Assembly: GCF_029263665.1 (NCBI RefSeq)
Contig: NZ_JAJUFQ010000008.1
Coordinates: 111,846-175,845 of the forward strand
Source of the DNA: Halomonas sp.
Lineage (GTDB): Bacteria; Pseudomonadota; Gammaproteobacteria; Pseudomonadales; Halomonadaceae
Direction of reading: 5' to 3'
DNA: 64,000 nucleotides
Below are positions 25,560-34,413 of the stretch, in pieces (positions within the stretch are counted from its first letter, which is position 1; the number at the start of each line of letters is the position of its first letter). Under the pieces are notes generated by a model that was given only the letters and a program-made list of their open reading frames with translations, was not told where the DNA came from and did no database searches. The position numbers were made by a program, and so were the translations under genes.

Positions 25560-26300
25560 CTAATTCATGAAGCGCTGAGGGTCGTCCGAGATCACGCTGG
25601 TCACGCCCCAGTCCCAGCGTGGTCCGAACGCTAGCGGGTCGTTGGCGGTATAGCACAGCAGGGGGATACCGGCTTCCTTCACTTCGCGTGCTCGCTTTTC
25701 CTTCAGTTGCTTCCAGTCAGTATGCAGGCTGTATGCCTGGAGCGTATCCATCTTCTCGCGCCACCGTTGCGGCAGCTGCTTGGACAGGACGCCCAGTGCC
25801 AGCTCATCCGGATCCGCCATGTGACGCGCTTGCTTCAGAGCATGGTAATGGAACGAGGACAGCAGGCGGCGCTCGAAAGGAAGGGCTTCCAGGAACTGTG
25901 GAACCACCGCCTTGGCCAGCGCTATCGGGTCTCGCCCGCGACATACCTTGAGCTCCAGGTTGAGACCCATGTCCAGACGTGAGATCAGGCTTAGCATCTC
26001 ATCCAGAGTGGCCATGCGTTCGCCACGAAATTCCGCGGAAAACCAGGCGCCCACGTCATACTCCCTGGCTTGTTCCAGATGCATCTTGCGCAGTTTTCCA
26101 CGCCCATCGGAGCAGCGTTTCATGCCTGGGTCATGCCAGATGACCGGCGTGCCGTCTCCAAGCAGCTGCACATCCAGCTCGACCCAGTGGAAACCAGCAC
26201 GATGAGCTGCACGAACCGCAGCCCGGGTATTCTCCGGAGCATGGGCAGACAGTCCCCGGTGGGCAATCAGTCGAGGCAGGTGGGGAGAGGGTGGCGTCAT
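25560..26300 (-). CDS. ugpQ: Glycerophosphodiester phosphodiesterase
   Basis: Cytoplasmic GDPD-family hydrolase (246 residues, no signal peptide) that releases glycerol-3-phosphate from deacylated phospholipids. The catalytic block is LIAHRGLSAHAPENTRAAVR and HWVELDVQLLGDGTPVIWHD, with the family ELK residues in LNLELKVCRGRDP and a C-terminal DWGVTSVISDDPQRFM. The ATG at 26300 is preceded by AGGAG; the frame is open to 26639, but that part is the neighbouring repeat element. Converges with cobQ. Confidence 0.92.
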   Translation of the reverse strand: MTPPSPHLPRLIAHRGLSAHAPENTRAAVRAAHRAGFHWVELDVQLLGDGTPVIWHDPGMKRCSDGRGKLRKMHLEQAREYDVGAWFSAEFRGERMATLDEMLSLISRLDMGLNLELKVCRGRDPIALAKAVVPQFLEALPFERRLLSSFHYHALKQARHMADPDELALGVLSKQLPQRWREKMDTLQAYSLHTDWKQLKEKRAREVKEAGIPLLCYTANDPLAFGPRWDWGVTSVISDDPQRFMN

Positions 26301-26388
26301 GGCATCTCCTTGGTGATAACCAATATGATCAGCAAGCATCATGCGGGTGCCAGTATGGCATGCCAAGGTATCCTGATAGGAATACAAA
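26301..26388. promoter_or_regulatory. Probable ugpQ promoter region
   Basis: Short AT-richer segment upstream of ugpQ and bordered by the hairpin element at 26389. It should contain the ugpQ promoter, but no motif is strong enough to name. Confidence 0.35.
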
Positions 26389-26655
26389 GGAAACGCTGAA
26401 TAAATCAGCCGAGCGGGATGAAGGCTATGTTCGTTCCCGACGAACCATTGCACTTCCCACATCCCTGTGGGTCGCGCAAGGCGCACGGAGCGCAACCACC
26501 GGAGCCTATGGGGTATAGGTGAGGATGGTGAGCACCGCGCCCCCATTCGCCGGGAGCGAATTGGAACATCCTTCGGATGGCCCGAAGGGTAGCCGCCATG
26601 GATGGCGGCTATAGCCCAGTGATTTGCACGCGTAGGCATTTATGCAGTGTTCCCA
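26389..26655. mobile_element. MITE-like element with terminal inverted repeats and a chain of hairpins
   Basis: About 267 bases bounded by GGAAACGCTGAATAAATC (26389-26406) and its imperfect inverse near 26638-26654 (ATTTATGCAGTGTTCC). The interior has no convincing reading frame but is packed with small dyads: CCCAC/GTGGG (26456-26471), GCGC/GCGC near 26473, ATTCGC/GCGAAT (26545-26561), CATCC/GGATG (26567-26579) and AGCCGCC/GGCGGCT (26591-26610). A partial second copy lies at 18334. This fits a non-autonomous transposable element whose transcript would be highly structured. No target-site duplication could be assigned. Confidence 0.6.
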
Positions 26656-26727
26656 AGGAAGAGCTTGGCAGCATAATGTGCTAGTCTCCCGCGATTCGTT
26701 TGAACCGCTTTTCTCCGGGGAATCTCA

Positions 26728-27342
26728 ATGAAGGTCGTGAAAATCAACCAGCCACAGCAGCGTGAGGCTTGCCTGGCTCGATTGTGTGCCGAAGTCTATG
26801 GCCATCAGGCGGGTATCGCTCCCTTGGCGACATTCGCTGGCGTGATCGGAGTGCTGTTCAAGCAGGATGCTGCACGCCTGCTTGCGCTGGTGGATGATCA
26901 GTCTCGACCTATCGCGCTGGCACTGCTGGTCAGCGATGAAGCCGGTAAAAGCATGAGTGTCGTGCACATGGTATCGCTGGACCCGGATGCCGATGACCAG
27001 GTGTCTGAAGATGTGGTCAAAGCCAAGGCGCGTGGACTCAATCCAGCGTTACGCCTGGTGGCAGAACTTGCCATGCGGGCTCCCATTCGTGTCGATGTGG
27101 TCAGCGATGCTGACAAGGCCCGCTTTTCTGCTGCCGGTATCCAGCGTTGGCTCAAGGGGCCGGGTGGTCTGCAGGTTGGACTGGGGCCCAAGCACCCTTC
27201 TACCAGCTTCAAGGACTTGCCGCGTGCGCTGACGGTGGACCAGAAATCGGTGGTGGCCAACTTCAAACAGGACAAGGCACTGTTTGAGGATTACAAGAAC
27301 CGCTTTATCCGCGGACTGGAGTCATTCCCGACCACGCTGTAG
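26728..27342 (+). CDS. Conserved-looking protein of unknown function
   Basis: A 204-residue soluble protein, MKVVKINQPQQREACLARLC at the start. It is rich in small hydrophobic residues with alternating strand/helix pattern (LLALVDDQSRPIALALLVSD, MSVVHMVSLDPDADD, LNPALRLVAELAMR) and ends DKALFEDYKNRFIRGLESF. The layout of an N-terminal alpha/beta region of about 100 residues could be GNAT-like, but the acetyl-CoA loop is not evident and I do not assign a function. The ATG follows CCGGGG by seven bases. A strong terminator lies about 75 bases downstream, so it is a single-gene unit. Confidence 0.7.
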   Translation: MKVVKINQPQQREACLARLCAEVYGHQAGIAPLATFAGVIGVLFKQDAARLLALVDDQSRPIALALLVSDEAGKSMSVVHMVSLDPDADDQVSEDVVKAKARGLNPALRLVAELAMRAPIRVDVVSDADKARFSAAGIQRWLKGPGGLQVGLGPKHPSTSFKDLPRALTVDQKSVVANFKQDKALFEDYKNRFIRGLESFPTTL

Positions 27343-27347
27343 TTTGC

Positions 27348-27375
27348 CTGATGATGTTTGTCTGATGACGTTTGT
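27348..27375. repeat. 14-bp tandem duplicate after the orphan gene
   Basis: CTGATGATGTTTGT (27348-27361) is followed at once by CTGATGACGTTTGT (27362-27375), one mismatch. Non-coding, just after the stop codon. Confidence 0.8.
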
Positions 27376-27413
27376 CTGCTGTCGCAGGTTGCGCTGATGC
27401 TGGCAAACAAGAC

Positions 27414-27447
27414 AATGCCCTCGCAGGAGTTCCTGCGAGGGCATTTT
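27414..27447 (+). terminator. Strong rho-independent terminator
   Basis: TGCCCTCGCAGGA (27416-27428) pairs perfectly with TCCTGCGAGGGCA (27431-27443) across a two-base gap (effectively a four-base loop), followed by TTTTGTT. The flanking AA upstream also makes it usable from the minus strand, so it may serve both the orphan gene and azurin. Confidence 0.9.
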
Positions 27448-27502
27448 GTTGTGGAGACCGTTGACATGGGGCTCCAGCAGACGAGCTTAGTAAGCTGCAG
27501 GT

Positions 27503-28003
27503 TTACTCTGTGACAGTGAACGTCCCGTTCATCATGGCGTAGTGACCCGGGAAGGAGCAGAAGAAAGTCAGGTCCTGGCCGGCCAGGTCGGCTGTGGAGA
27601 ATTCGACAGTGGTGCTTTCTCCACCACCAATGATATCAGTGGCGGCAATGATGCGGTCATCTTCGGGCAGGTAGCCAGCATCCGGGCCTGCCTGCATGCC
27701 GGCCTGAGCGATTTCCTCATAGGCGTCGGTCGGGGCGAGCACCCAGTTATGGCCCATGGCAGAGGCATCCATGCTGCCGGTGTGTTCCAGCGTCAGGCTG
27801 ACAGTTTCGCAGCTAGAGGGGACGCTGAGCTCTTTCTGGTCGAACTGCATCTGATCATCGCCTGAGATGGTCAGGGCACATTCTTCGGGTACGCCTTCGC
27901 CTTCTTCGGCCATGGCGACGGAAGAGCCCATCAGAGGCAGAGCGGCCAGTGCGGCGGCAGCGAGAGCGAAGCGCAGGCTGAGAGCAGTTTTGCGAGAAGT
28001 CAT
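27503..28003 (-). CDS. azu: Azurin (periplasmic blue copper protein)
   Basis: Electron carrier of 166 residues with a signal peptide of about 32 residues (MTSRKTALSLRFALAAAALA, cleavage near AMA-EE). The type 1 copper ligands are H85 (MGHNWV), C149, H154 and M158 in FFCSFPGHYAMMNG, with exactly the azurin spacing; C42 and C65 form the usual disulfide. I use the ATG at 28003, preceded by GGAG; the frame continues upstream to 28054 without a ribosome site. It likely carries electrons between cytochromes or copper enzymes in the periplasm. The leader region 28004-28229 is AT-rich and shared with the divergent qor gene. Confidence 0.95.
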   Translation of the reverse strand: MTSRKTALSLRFALAAAALAALPLMGSSVAMAEEGEGVPEECALTISGDDQMQFDQKELSVPSSCETVSLTLEHTGSMDASAMGHNWVLAPTDAYEEIAQAGMQAGPDAGYLPEDDRIIAATDIIGGGESTTVEFSTADLAGQDLTFFCSFPGHYAMMNGTFTVTE

Positions 28004-28229
28004 GGTGTCGCTCCTGTATGACGTCCTGATTCGAGTTGTCGTAAGTGGCATCATTGGTGAGGATCTGATCCTCTCTCCAATATGTATACACTTTCCTGAG
28101 TTTTATGTATGCAGTTTGGGTTGTCAACTCCTGGCGGCGAGTCTCTGGTGACTTGGTGCTTGACCACATTCCCACTCAGCGCTTGACTGAGTAACCCTAA
28201 CGTCAATAAGCAGCTTAAGGAAATGCTCC

Positions 28230-29222
28230 GTGGTCAAGCAAATCCAGATCAAGCAAATTCAGTTCTCCCGTACGGGGGGCTCCGAAGTGCTCGAACTCGT
28301 CGAGGTCGCGGTGCCTGAGCCTGGGCCCGGTGAGGTTCGGGTGGCCAATCAGGCGATTGGTCTGAACTTCATCGATATCTATTTCCGAACCGGGTTGTAC
28401 CCGACTGCCGTGATGCCCTCCGGGCTCGGTACCGAAGGTGCCGGTGTGATCGATGCCATCGGCGAGGGCGTCACACATCTCAAGGTAGGCGATCGTGTCG
28501 CTTATGCCCAGGCACCTCTAGGTGCTTATGCAGAGCAGCACGTGATGTCCGCAGAAAAAGTGGTGCGATTACCCGACAGTATCGACTTCGATACCGCGGC
28601 TGGCTGTATGCTCAAGGGCCTTACGGTGCAGTACTTGCTGCGCCAGACCTATCCCCTCAAGGGCGGCGAGACCATTCTGTTCCATGCCGCTGCCGGGGGT
28701 GTGGGGTCGTTGGCCTGCCAGTGGGCGAAGGCACTGGGTGTCAAGTTGATCGGTACCGTCAGTTCAGAGGAAAAGGCCGAGATCGCCATGCGTAACGGGG
28801 CCTGGGCGACCATCGATTATACCCGCGAAGATGTAGTGGAACGGGTTCGCGAACTGACGGATGGGGATATGGTGGACGTCGTCTACGATTCCGTCGGCAG
28901 GGATACCTGGCTGACTTCTCTGGACTGCCTCAAGAAACGTGGTCTGATGGTCAGCTTCGGCAATGCTTCGGGCCCGGTGGAAGGCGTGAACCTGGGAATT
29001 CTCAACCAGAAGGGTTCGTTGTTTGCCACGCGGCCCAGCCTGGCGGGTTATGCCGATACTCGAGAGCGCTTCGAGGCAATGGCCGAGGAGCTTTTCGACA
29101 TGCTCGCCAGTGGCAGGCTCAAGGTTGATGTCAGCCAGCGCTTCCCTCTGGCTGAAGCAGGCAAGGCGCAGGATGCCGTGGCAGGGCGACAGACAACCGG
29201 TTCCACGATCCTGCTCCCTTGA
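28230..29222 (+). CDS. qor: NADPH:quinone reductase, zinc-independent MDR family
   Basis: One-electron quinone reductase of the medium-chain dehydrogenase superfamily, 330 residues. It lacks catalytic zinc ligands and carries NQAIGLNFIDIYFRTGLYP, GCMLKGLTVQYLLRQTYPL and the NADPH loop FHAAAGGVGSLACQWAKALG. The start is a GTG (28230) with AAGGA upstream; no better ATG exists in frame. It is divergent from azurin and convergent with the RpiR regulator six bases beyond its stop. Confidence 0.93.
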   Translation: MVKQIQIKQIQFSRTGGSEVLELVEVAVPEPGPGEVRVANQAIGLNFIDIYFRTGLYPTAVMPSGLGTEGAGVIDAIGEGVTHLKVGDRVAYAQAPLGAYAEQHVMSAEKVVRLPDSIDFDTAAGCMLKGLTVQYLLRQTYPLKGGETILFHAAAGGVGSLACQWAKALGVKLIGTVSSEEKAEIAMRNGAWATIDYTREDVVERVRELTDGDMVDVVYDSVGRDTWLTSLDCLKKRGLMVSFGNASGPVEGVNLGILNQKGSLFATRPSLAGYADTRERFEAMAEELFDMLASGRLKVDVSQRFPLAEAGKAQDAVAGRQTTGSTILLP

Positions 29223-29228
29223 CGGGAC

Positions 29229-30125
29229 CTATAATGCTGCGCCGAGTTCCTGAATCATTTTTTCGCGCTGCTTGAGCGCTTCCAGGCCTTTGTCGCCCAG
29301 GGTGTCTGCCACTTCGCTGAGCAGGCCCTGGGCGAGCAGCATGAAGGCACACATGCTATTGGAGAAGAACAGACTGTCGTTGGGTACATGGAAGGTTTCA
29401 CTGGCGACCTGGGCCAGAGGGGAATGCTCGCCATCGGTCAGGGCGATGACATTGATGCCATGGCGGGCCGCTACCTGAGCCGTGGTGACCACGTTAGTGG
29501 TGTAAGGAAAGCAACTGATGGCAATCAACACGTCATCGGGCTCCATCTGGGCCAGGGCATCAGCAGTGCCATGGTTGCCAGGATTCAAGACTGACACTTC
29601 CGAACGCAGCATCCCCAGGCCATAGGCCAGGAAACTGGCAAGCGATGCGAATTGTCGTTGGCCATGCACTCTCACTCTTTTGGCCGTCGCCAGCTTCTCG
29701 ACACAGCGCTGGTAGGTGTCCGCATCCAGACGTGCCAGCAGCCCCGAGAAGTTGGCGCTTTCCTGGCGTCCCATGCGTGCCAGGCGCTCGAGACCTCCTC
29801 CTTGTTGACGGTCAGTGGCCAGCTTTGCTGCCAGGTCACTGTAGAAATGTCGGCCACCATCGGTCAGTTCGCGACGAAACACTTCCTGTAGCTCGGAAAA
29901 GCCACCATAGCCCAAGCGTTGGGCGAGTCGGGTCAGGGTGGATGCATTGACGCTGAGGCGTTGAGCCAGGTCGCTGATGGACGATACGGCACTTTGCTGG
30001 GGGGTATCGAGCAGGGTGGCGAGCACCCGTTGTGAGCGCTTGCCGAGACGCATCTCACTGTGTCCGGCACGGATATCTTCGAGACGGGTTTGCAAGGCAT
30101 CCAGCGTGGCAGGGGCGTCAGTCAT
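29229..30125 (-). CDS. MurR/RpiR-family transcriptional regulator
   Basis: Regulator of 298 residues: N-terminal RpiR helix-turn-helix (residues 35-95, SISDLAQRLSVNASTLTRLA) and C-terminal SIS sugar-isomerase-like domain (residues 120-270, AKRVRVHGQRQFASLASFLA, ISCFPYTTNVVTTAQVAARH). SIS domains usually sense phosphorylated sugars or related metabolites. The ATG at 30125 is preceded by AGGAAC. It is divergent from an aminotransferase gene and is probably its regulator; dyads in the shared region are listed separately. Confidence 0.9.
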   Translation of the reverse strand: MTDAPATLDALQTRLEDIRAGHSEMRLGKRSQRVLATLLDTPQQSAVSSISDLAQRLSVNASTLTRLAQRLGYGGFSELQEVFRRELTDGGRHFYSDLAAKLATDRQQGGGLERLARMGRQESANFSGLLARLDADTYQRCVEKLATAKRVRVHGQRQFASLASFLAYGLGMLRSEVSVLNPGNHGTADALAQMEPDDVLIAISCFPYTTNVVTTAQVAARHGINVIALTDGEHSPLAQVASETFHVPNDSLFFSNSMCAFMLLAQGLLSEVADTLGDKGLEALKQREKMIQELGAAL

Positions 30126-30198
30126 CGAGGTTCCTGTGAAGTACGGGCCGACATTCAAGAGGTTAGCGTATTTTGCCAGCTATGTGACGATCTTTCGT

Positions 30199-30243
30199 GC
30201 AAATATCAATTGCTGTATTTAAAAATGCATTGTAAATTTGCAT
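30199..30243. promoter_or_regulatory. Candidate RpiR operators between regulator and aminotransferase
   Basis: Two spaced dyads lie in the AT-rich divergent region: GCAA-N7-TTGC (30199-30213) and ATGCA-N9-TGCAT (30225-30243). Their centres are about 28 bases apart. No experimental motif is known to me for this regulator, so this is a structural prediction. Confidence 0.4.
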
Positions 30244-30301
30244 AAAATGTCTTTTGACGTGCATGGATGCTTTTTGCTGATCCGAATACCGGGAGCCTCA
30301 C

Positions 30302-31627
30302 ATGAGCCATGTTTTCCATCGTCACCTGCATCACCAATACCCCACTGCTGTAGCCGGTGATGGGCCTTACCTGATTGATGCCGACGGGCGCCGTTATCTG
30401 GATGCCTGTGGTGGCGCGGCGGTGTCCTGCCTGGGACACAGCGATTCTGATGTCCGCAATGCCATTGCTGACCAAGTGGCGAACATGGCCTATGCGCACA
30501 GTTCCTTCTTTACATCGCAACCGATGGAGCAACTGGCAGACTTCCTGGTCGAGCGGGCGCCAGAAGGTATCGAATCGGTGTATTTCGTGTCAGGAGGGTC
30601 CGAAGCCGTAGAAGCGGCGCTGAAAATGGCGCGCCAATACTTTCTCGAGATTGGCCAGCCACAGCGACGCCACGTTATCGCCCGGCGCCAGAGTTACCAT
30701 GGCAACACGCTGGGCGCCTTGGCCACGGGGGGTAATGCCTGGCGACGCCGTCCGTTTGAGCCGTTGTTGATGGAAATGACACACGTCAGCCCTTGCTATG
30801 CCTACCGGGGGCAGGAATCTACGGAAACCGCGGAGGCTTATGGGGAGCGTCTGGCGGCAGAACTCGATGCCCAGATTCAGCGCCTGGGACCCGATAGCGT
30901 CATGGCGTTCGTTGCGGAACCGGTGGTTGGGGCGACGCTTGGCGCTGTACCGGCGGTACCGGGATATTTTCGTCGGATACGAGAGATCTGCGATCGCTAT
31001 GGCATTTTGCTGATTCTCGATGAAGTGATGTGTGGCATGGGCCGCACGGGGACCTTGTTTGCGGCTGAACAGGAAGGCATCGCACCCGATCTGACGACCG
31101 TGGCCAAGGGCCTGGGGGCGGGGTATCAACCGATTGGTGCTACTTTGGTCAGCGGCAAGATTCGTGATGCCATTGCTGCGGGTTCGGGCTTTTTCCAGCA
31201 TGGCCACACTTATATCGGCCATGCGACGGCCTGTGCGGCGGCCCTTGCCGTCCAGCAGGTGATTGAAGAGCGCAATCTGCTGGCACGTGTCAGGCAATTG
31301 GGAGAAGGGCTGGAGCAACGCCTGAGAGATCGTTTTGCCGAGCATCCATATGTCGATGACATCCGGGGTCGGGGACTCTTCTGGGGGCTGGAACTAGTCG
31401 AGAATCGTGAGACCAAGGCGCCTTTCGATGCTGGGCGTGGTATCAACGGGCGTATCAAGGCTGCAGCCATGCAGGCTGGCCTGATGTGCTATCCCGCCGG
31501 CGGTACGGTGGATGGCCGCCAGGGCGACCATATCCTGCTGGCGCCGCCGTTCATCCTCGAACAGCAACACCTCGATGAAGTCGTCGACAAGCTGGGGACG
31601 GCCATCGATCAAGTGCTGTCCTGTTGA
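30302..31627 (+). CDS. Class III PLP aminotransferase
   Basis: Fold-type I, class III (omega-type) aminotransferase of 441 residues, annotated generally as aspartate aminotransferase family. Landmarks: GRRYLDACGGAAVSCLGHSD, SVYFVSGGSEAVEAALKMAR, RRQSYHGNTLGALATGG, LILDEVMCGMGRTG and the PLP lysine K269 in TTVAKGLGAGYQPIGA. The natural amino donor cannot be told; beta-amino acids, diamines and taurine-like donors are all used by the class. It is followed after 21 bases by a carboxymuconolactone decarboxylase-fold protein and faces the RpiR regulator. Confidence 0.88.
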   Translation: MSHVFHRHLHHQYPTAVAGDGPYLIDADGRRYLDACGGAAVSCLGHSDSDVRNAIADQVANMAYAHSSFFTSQPMEQLADFLVERAPEGIESVYFVSGGSEAVEAALKMARQYFLEIGQPQRRHVIARRQSYHGNTLGALATGGNAWRRRPFEPLLMEMTHVSPCYAYRGQESTETAEAYGERLAAELDAQIQRLGPDSVMAFVAEPVVGATLGAVPAVPGYFRRIREICDRYGILLILDEVMCGMGRTGTLFAAEQEGIAPDLTTVAKGLGAGYQPIGATLVSGKIRDAIAAGSGFFQHGHTYIGHATACAAALAVQQVIEERNLLARVRQLGEGLEQRLRDRFAEHPYVDDIRGRGLFWGLELVENRETKAPFDAGRGINGRIKAAAMQAGLMCYPAGGTVDGRQGDHILLAPPFILEQQHLDEVVDKLGTAIDQVLSC

Positions 31628-31648
31628 GATATCCACCAAGGAGCTTTC

Positions 31649-32215
31649 ATGGAGATTCAGTCCCGCCTCACTTCCCTCGGCGATGAACAGATGAGTGACG
31701 CCCAGCGCGCGGTGCTAAAGGATATTCTCAGTGGCCCCCGGGGCAACCTCGATGGCCCCTTTCTTGCCTGGATCCATAGTCCGGAACTGGCTGACCATGC
31801 GCAGCGTCTTGGGGCCTTCTGCCGTTATCACACGCAGTTGCCATTGCGGCTGACAGAATTGGCCATTCTGGCGACGGCATCGTGGTGGCGCTCCCAGGCG
31901 GAATGGCAGATACATGAGCCTATCGCCCGTGAGGCTGGCGTATCCGCGACTATCATCGAGTCGTTGAGAAGCGGGGAGACGCCTGATTTCAGTGCTGCGG
32001 ACGAGTCCCTGGTCTATCGGGTAGCGCGTGAGCTGTACGACACTCGCCGAGTCAGTGATGCGTTGTATCGTGACGCCGTGGATGCCTTGGGTGAGGTGGC
32101 TGTTGTCGAACTGGTCGGCGTGCTGGGGTATTACGCTCTGGTCGCGATGACACTCAATGTATTCGAAGTGCGGCGCGGGGAAGCGCCTTTGCCGTTTTCC
32201 GAATCGGCATCGTGA
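31649..32215 (+). CDS. Carboxymuconolactone decarboxylase family protein
   Basis: All-helical protein of 188 residues with the CMD/AhpD-like core: RLTELAILATASWWRSQAEW followed by HEPIAREAGVSATIIESLRS and ALGEVAVVELVGVLGYYALV. It lacks the redox CxxC of AhpD, so it is more likely a hydrolase or decarboxylase-like member than a peroxidase partner. Co-transcribed with the upstream aminotransferase (21-base gap, AAGGAG before the ATG). Substrate unknown. Confidence 0.82.
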   Translation: MEIQSRLTSLGDEQMSDAQRAVLKDILSGPRGNLDGPFLAWIHSPELADHAQRLGAFCRYHTQLPLRLTELAILATASWWRSQAEWQIHEPIAREAGVSATIIESLRSGETPDFSAADESLVYRVARELYDTRRVSDALYRDAVDALGEVAVVELVGVLGYYALVAMTLNVFEVRRGEAPLPFSESAS

Positions 32216-32386
32216 TCGGAACAGCGTTTTCATTTCCCTGCCAGCCTTCTTGCCGTCCTTTTGTGCGGGCATTGCCTACTGTCTTGTTGCTGCTTTTCTG
32301 CCGTTTTTTCGCTAAGTGCGGTATGTGAGAGATCTTCCTGAATCATTCAGCAACTATGCTGAAGTGACGACACAGGGAGGTGCAAC

Positions 32387-34291
32387 ATGACGGGGTTATC
32401 GGGTGGCATGGCGGGGTTATCAGATAGTACGCAAATCTTCATCGTCCTCGGATTGACGCTGGCAGCGTTCGTCTGGGGACGTTTTCGTTATGACCTGGTG
32501 GCGGTCAGTGCGCTGCTGGTATCGGTAGTGCTTGGGCTGGTTCCTGCCGATGACGCCTTCATGGGGTTTGGCCATCCTGCGGTCATCACGGTGGCGGCTG
32601 TACTGGTGCTGAGCAAAGGGTTCGAGCGTTCAGGGCTGGTGGATGTGATCGCCGAACAGGCCTTGAAGGTCGGTAGTCAATTGACACTGCAGTTGCTGGT
32701 TCTGACCGGTGTGGTGATGGTGTTGTCGGCAGTGATGAACAATGTCGGAGCACTGGCACTGCTGCTGCCGGTTGCGCTGCGCATGGCCAGGGAGCACAAC
32801 ATCTCGCCGTCGATATTGTTGATGCCGTTGGCCTTTGCATCACTGCTGGGAGGGTTGATGACCCTGATCGGCACACCACCCAATATCATCATCGCCAGCT
32901 TCCGCGCCACTCAGACGGGAGAAGCTTTCGGTATGTTCTCCTTTTTCCCGGTGGGGGCTGTCGTAGGCATTGCAGGCCTGGCCTTCATCATTCTGCTGGG
33001 CTGGCGCCTGGTGCCCCAAAGAGCCAGCAAGGCGAGCACGGAGGCCATGTTCGAGACTTCGGAATATCTGGTGGAATTGCGTGTGGACGAAGATTCCAAG
33101 GCCAATGGCTGGTCATTGCGCGAACTCCGACAGGCACTTGAGGAGCCGATGCCGATCCTGGGTGTCATCCGTGATGACAAGCGGCGGCCAGGACATGCCT
33201 TCATGGGGGCCTTGCAGGAAGGCGATATCCTGCTGATGGAAGTCGGCCCCGACGAGATGAAGCTTCTGGCGGACAAGGCCGGCCTGAAGCTGGGGCGCCG
33301 TGATGAAGAAGAGGCCGGTGCGGTGGACAGCGCGGATAAGGGAAAATCAGCAACAAAGGCTGACAATGGCAATGACGATAAGCAGGCCAGCAAGCAAGAC
33401 AAGAACAAGCAAGACAAGAACAAGGTTGATACCGAGGGGCTGCAACTGATTGAAGCGGTGATTCGCAATGACTCGGTGATGGTCAACCGGACGGTCGGTC
33501 AGTTACGCCTGCACAATCAACATGGGCTGCATCTGGTGGCGGTGGCCCGTGACGGGGTACGTCTCAAGCAACGCCTGCGTGACATTCGCTTCCAGCCAGG
33601 AGATGTCCTGCTGTTGCAAGGAGACGAAGGCGACATTGCCGAGAGTCTCTCTGCGCTGGACTGCCTGCCGCTGGCCAGCCGCGACCTGACAATTGGGCAA
33701 CCTCGATTGTTGCTGATGTCCATTGGTATTTTCGCCCTTGCCATCGTGGCCATGCTGCTCGACTTCATGTCATCGGCGGTTGCATTGTCCGCGGCCGCGG
33801 TGGTCTCTCTGTTGATCGGGGTATTGCCATTGCGTGATGCCTACAAGGCCATTGATGGGCCGATCATCGTGCTGCTTGCCGCCATGCTGCCCGTGGGGCA
33901 AGCTCTGGAGAGCAGTGGCGGGGCGGCCATGGTGGCCGAGTGGATGCTGACACTGGGTAGCCAATGGCCACCAGTGGTCACGTTGGTGGCATTGTTCGGG
34001 ATTACCATGATGCTTTCGGATGTGATCAACAATGCGGCCGCAGCCGTGCTGATGGCGCCTATAGCTGTCAGTCTGGCCAGCGGTTTTGACGTGTCCATGG
34101 ACCCCTTCCTGATGGTGGTGGCCATCAGCGCCTCCTGCGCCTTCCTGACGCCGATTGGACATCAGTCCAACACGCTGGTCATGGGGCCGGGTGGCTATCG
34201 CTTTGGTGATTACTGGCGCATGGGGTTGCCACTGGAGCTGCTGGTGCTGGCAGTGTCCATTCCGATGATTTTATGGGTCTGGCCGTTATAG
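32387..34291 (+). CDS. SLC13-type anion permease with two RCK_C domains
   Basis: Inner-membrane transporter of the divalent anion:sodium symporter group, 634 residues. Hydrophobic helices occupy about residues 10-200 and 430-634. Between them lie two TrkA-C (RCK_C) regulatory domains (about 220-300 and 345-425), as in SLC13 proteins such as SAC1-like sulfate permeases. Signature TLIGTPPNIIIASFRATQTG and the repeat-like FLTPIGHQSNTLVMGPGGYR define the two halves. The linker joining the RCK domains is a Lys/Asp/Gln/Asn-rich stretch (residues 318-345) containing a 15-base tandem repeat. Substrate may be sulfate or dicarboxylates. Confidence 0.85.
   Translation: MTGLSGGMAGLSDSTQIFIVLGLTLAAFVWGRFRYDLVAVSALLVSVVLGLVPADDAFMGFGHPAVITVAAVLVLSKGFERSGLVDVIAEQALKVGSQLTLQLLVLTGVVMVLSAVMNNVGALALLLPVALRMAREHNISPSILLMPLAFASLLGGLMTLIGTPPNIIIASFRATQTGEAFGMFSFFPVGAVVGIAGLAFIILLGWRLVPQRASKASTEAMFETSEYLVELRVDEDSKANGWSLRELRQALEEPMPILGVIRDDKRRPGHAFMGALQEGDILLMEVGPDEMKLLADKAGLKLGRRDEEEAGAVDSADKGKSATKADNGNDDKQASKQDKNKQDKNKVDTEGLQLIEAVIRNDSVMVNRTVGQLRLHNQHGLHLVAVARDGVRLKQRLRDIRFQPGDVLLLQGDEGDIAESLSALDCLPLASRDLTIGQPRLLLMSIGIFALAIVAMLLDFMSSAVALSAAAVVSLLIGVLPLRDAYKAIDGPIIVLLAAMLPVGQALESSGGAAMVAEWMLTLGSQWPPVVTLVALFGITMMLSDVINNAAAAVLMAPIAVSLASGFDVSMDPFLMVVAISASCAFLTPIGHQSNTLVMGPGGYRFGDYWRMGLPLELLVLAVSIPMILWVWPL
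33392..33421 (+). repeat. Perfect 15-bp tandem repeat in the permease linker
   Basis: AAGCAAGACAAGAAC occurs twice in succession, encoding repeated Lys/Gln/Asp/Asn residues in the flexible linker between RCK domains. In-frame copy-number change would be tolerated. Confidence 0.9.
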
Positions 34292-34413
34292 GTGCCAGTT
34301 TCTATGCAGTGTCGAGACCAACTCCTGTATGTCGCATGAATTCGATGACAAAGGGCATGGCAGTAGACAAGAGTATGGTGATAGCGAAGGGAGTAGGACG
34401 ATGAGGAAAAGTC

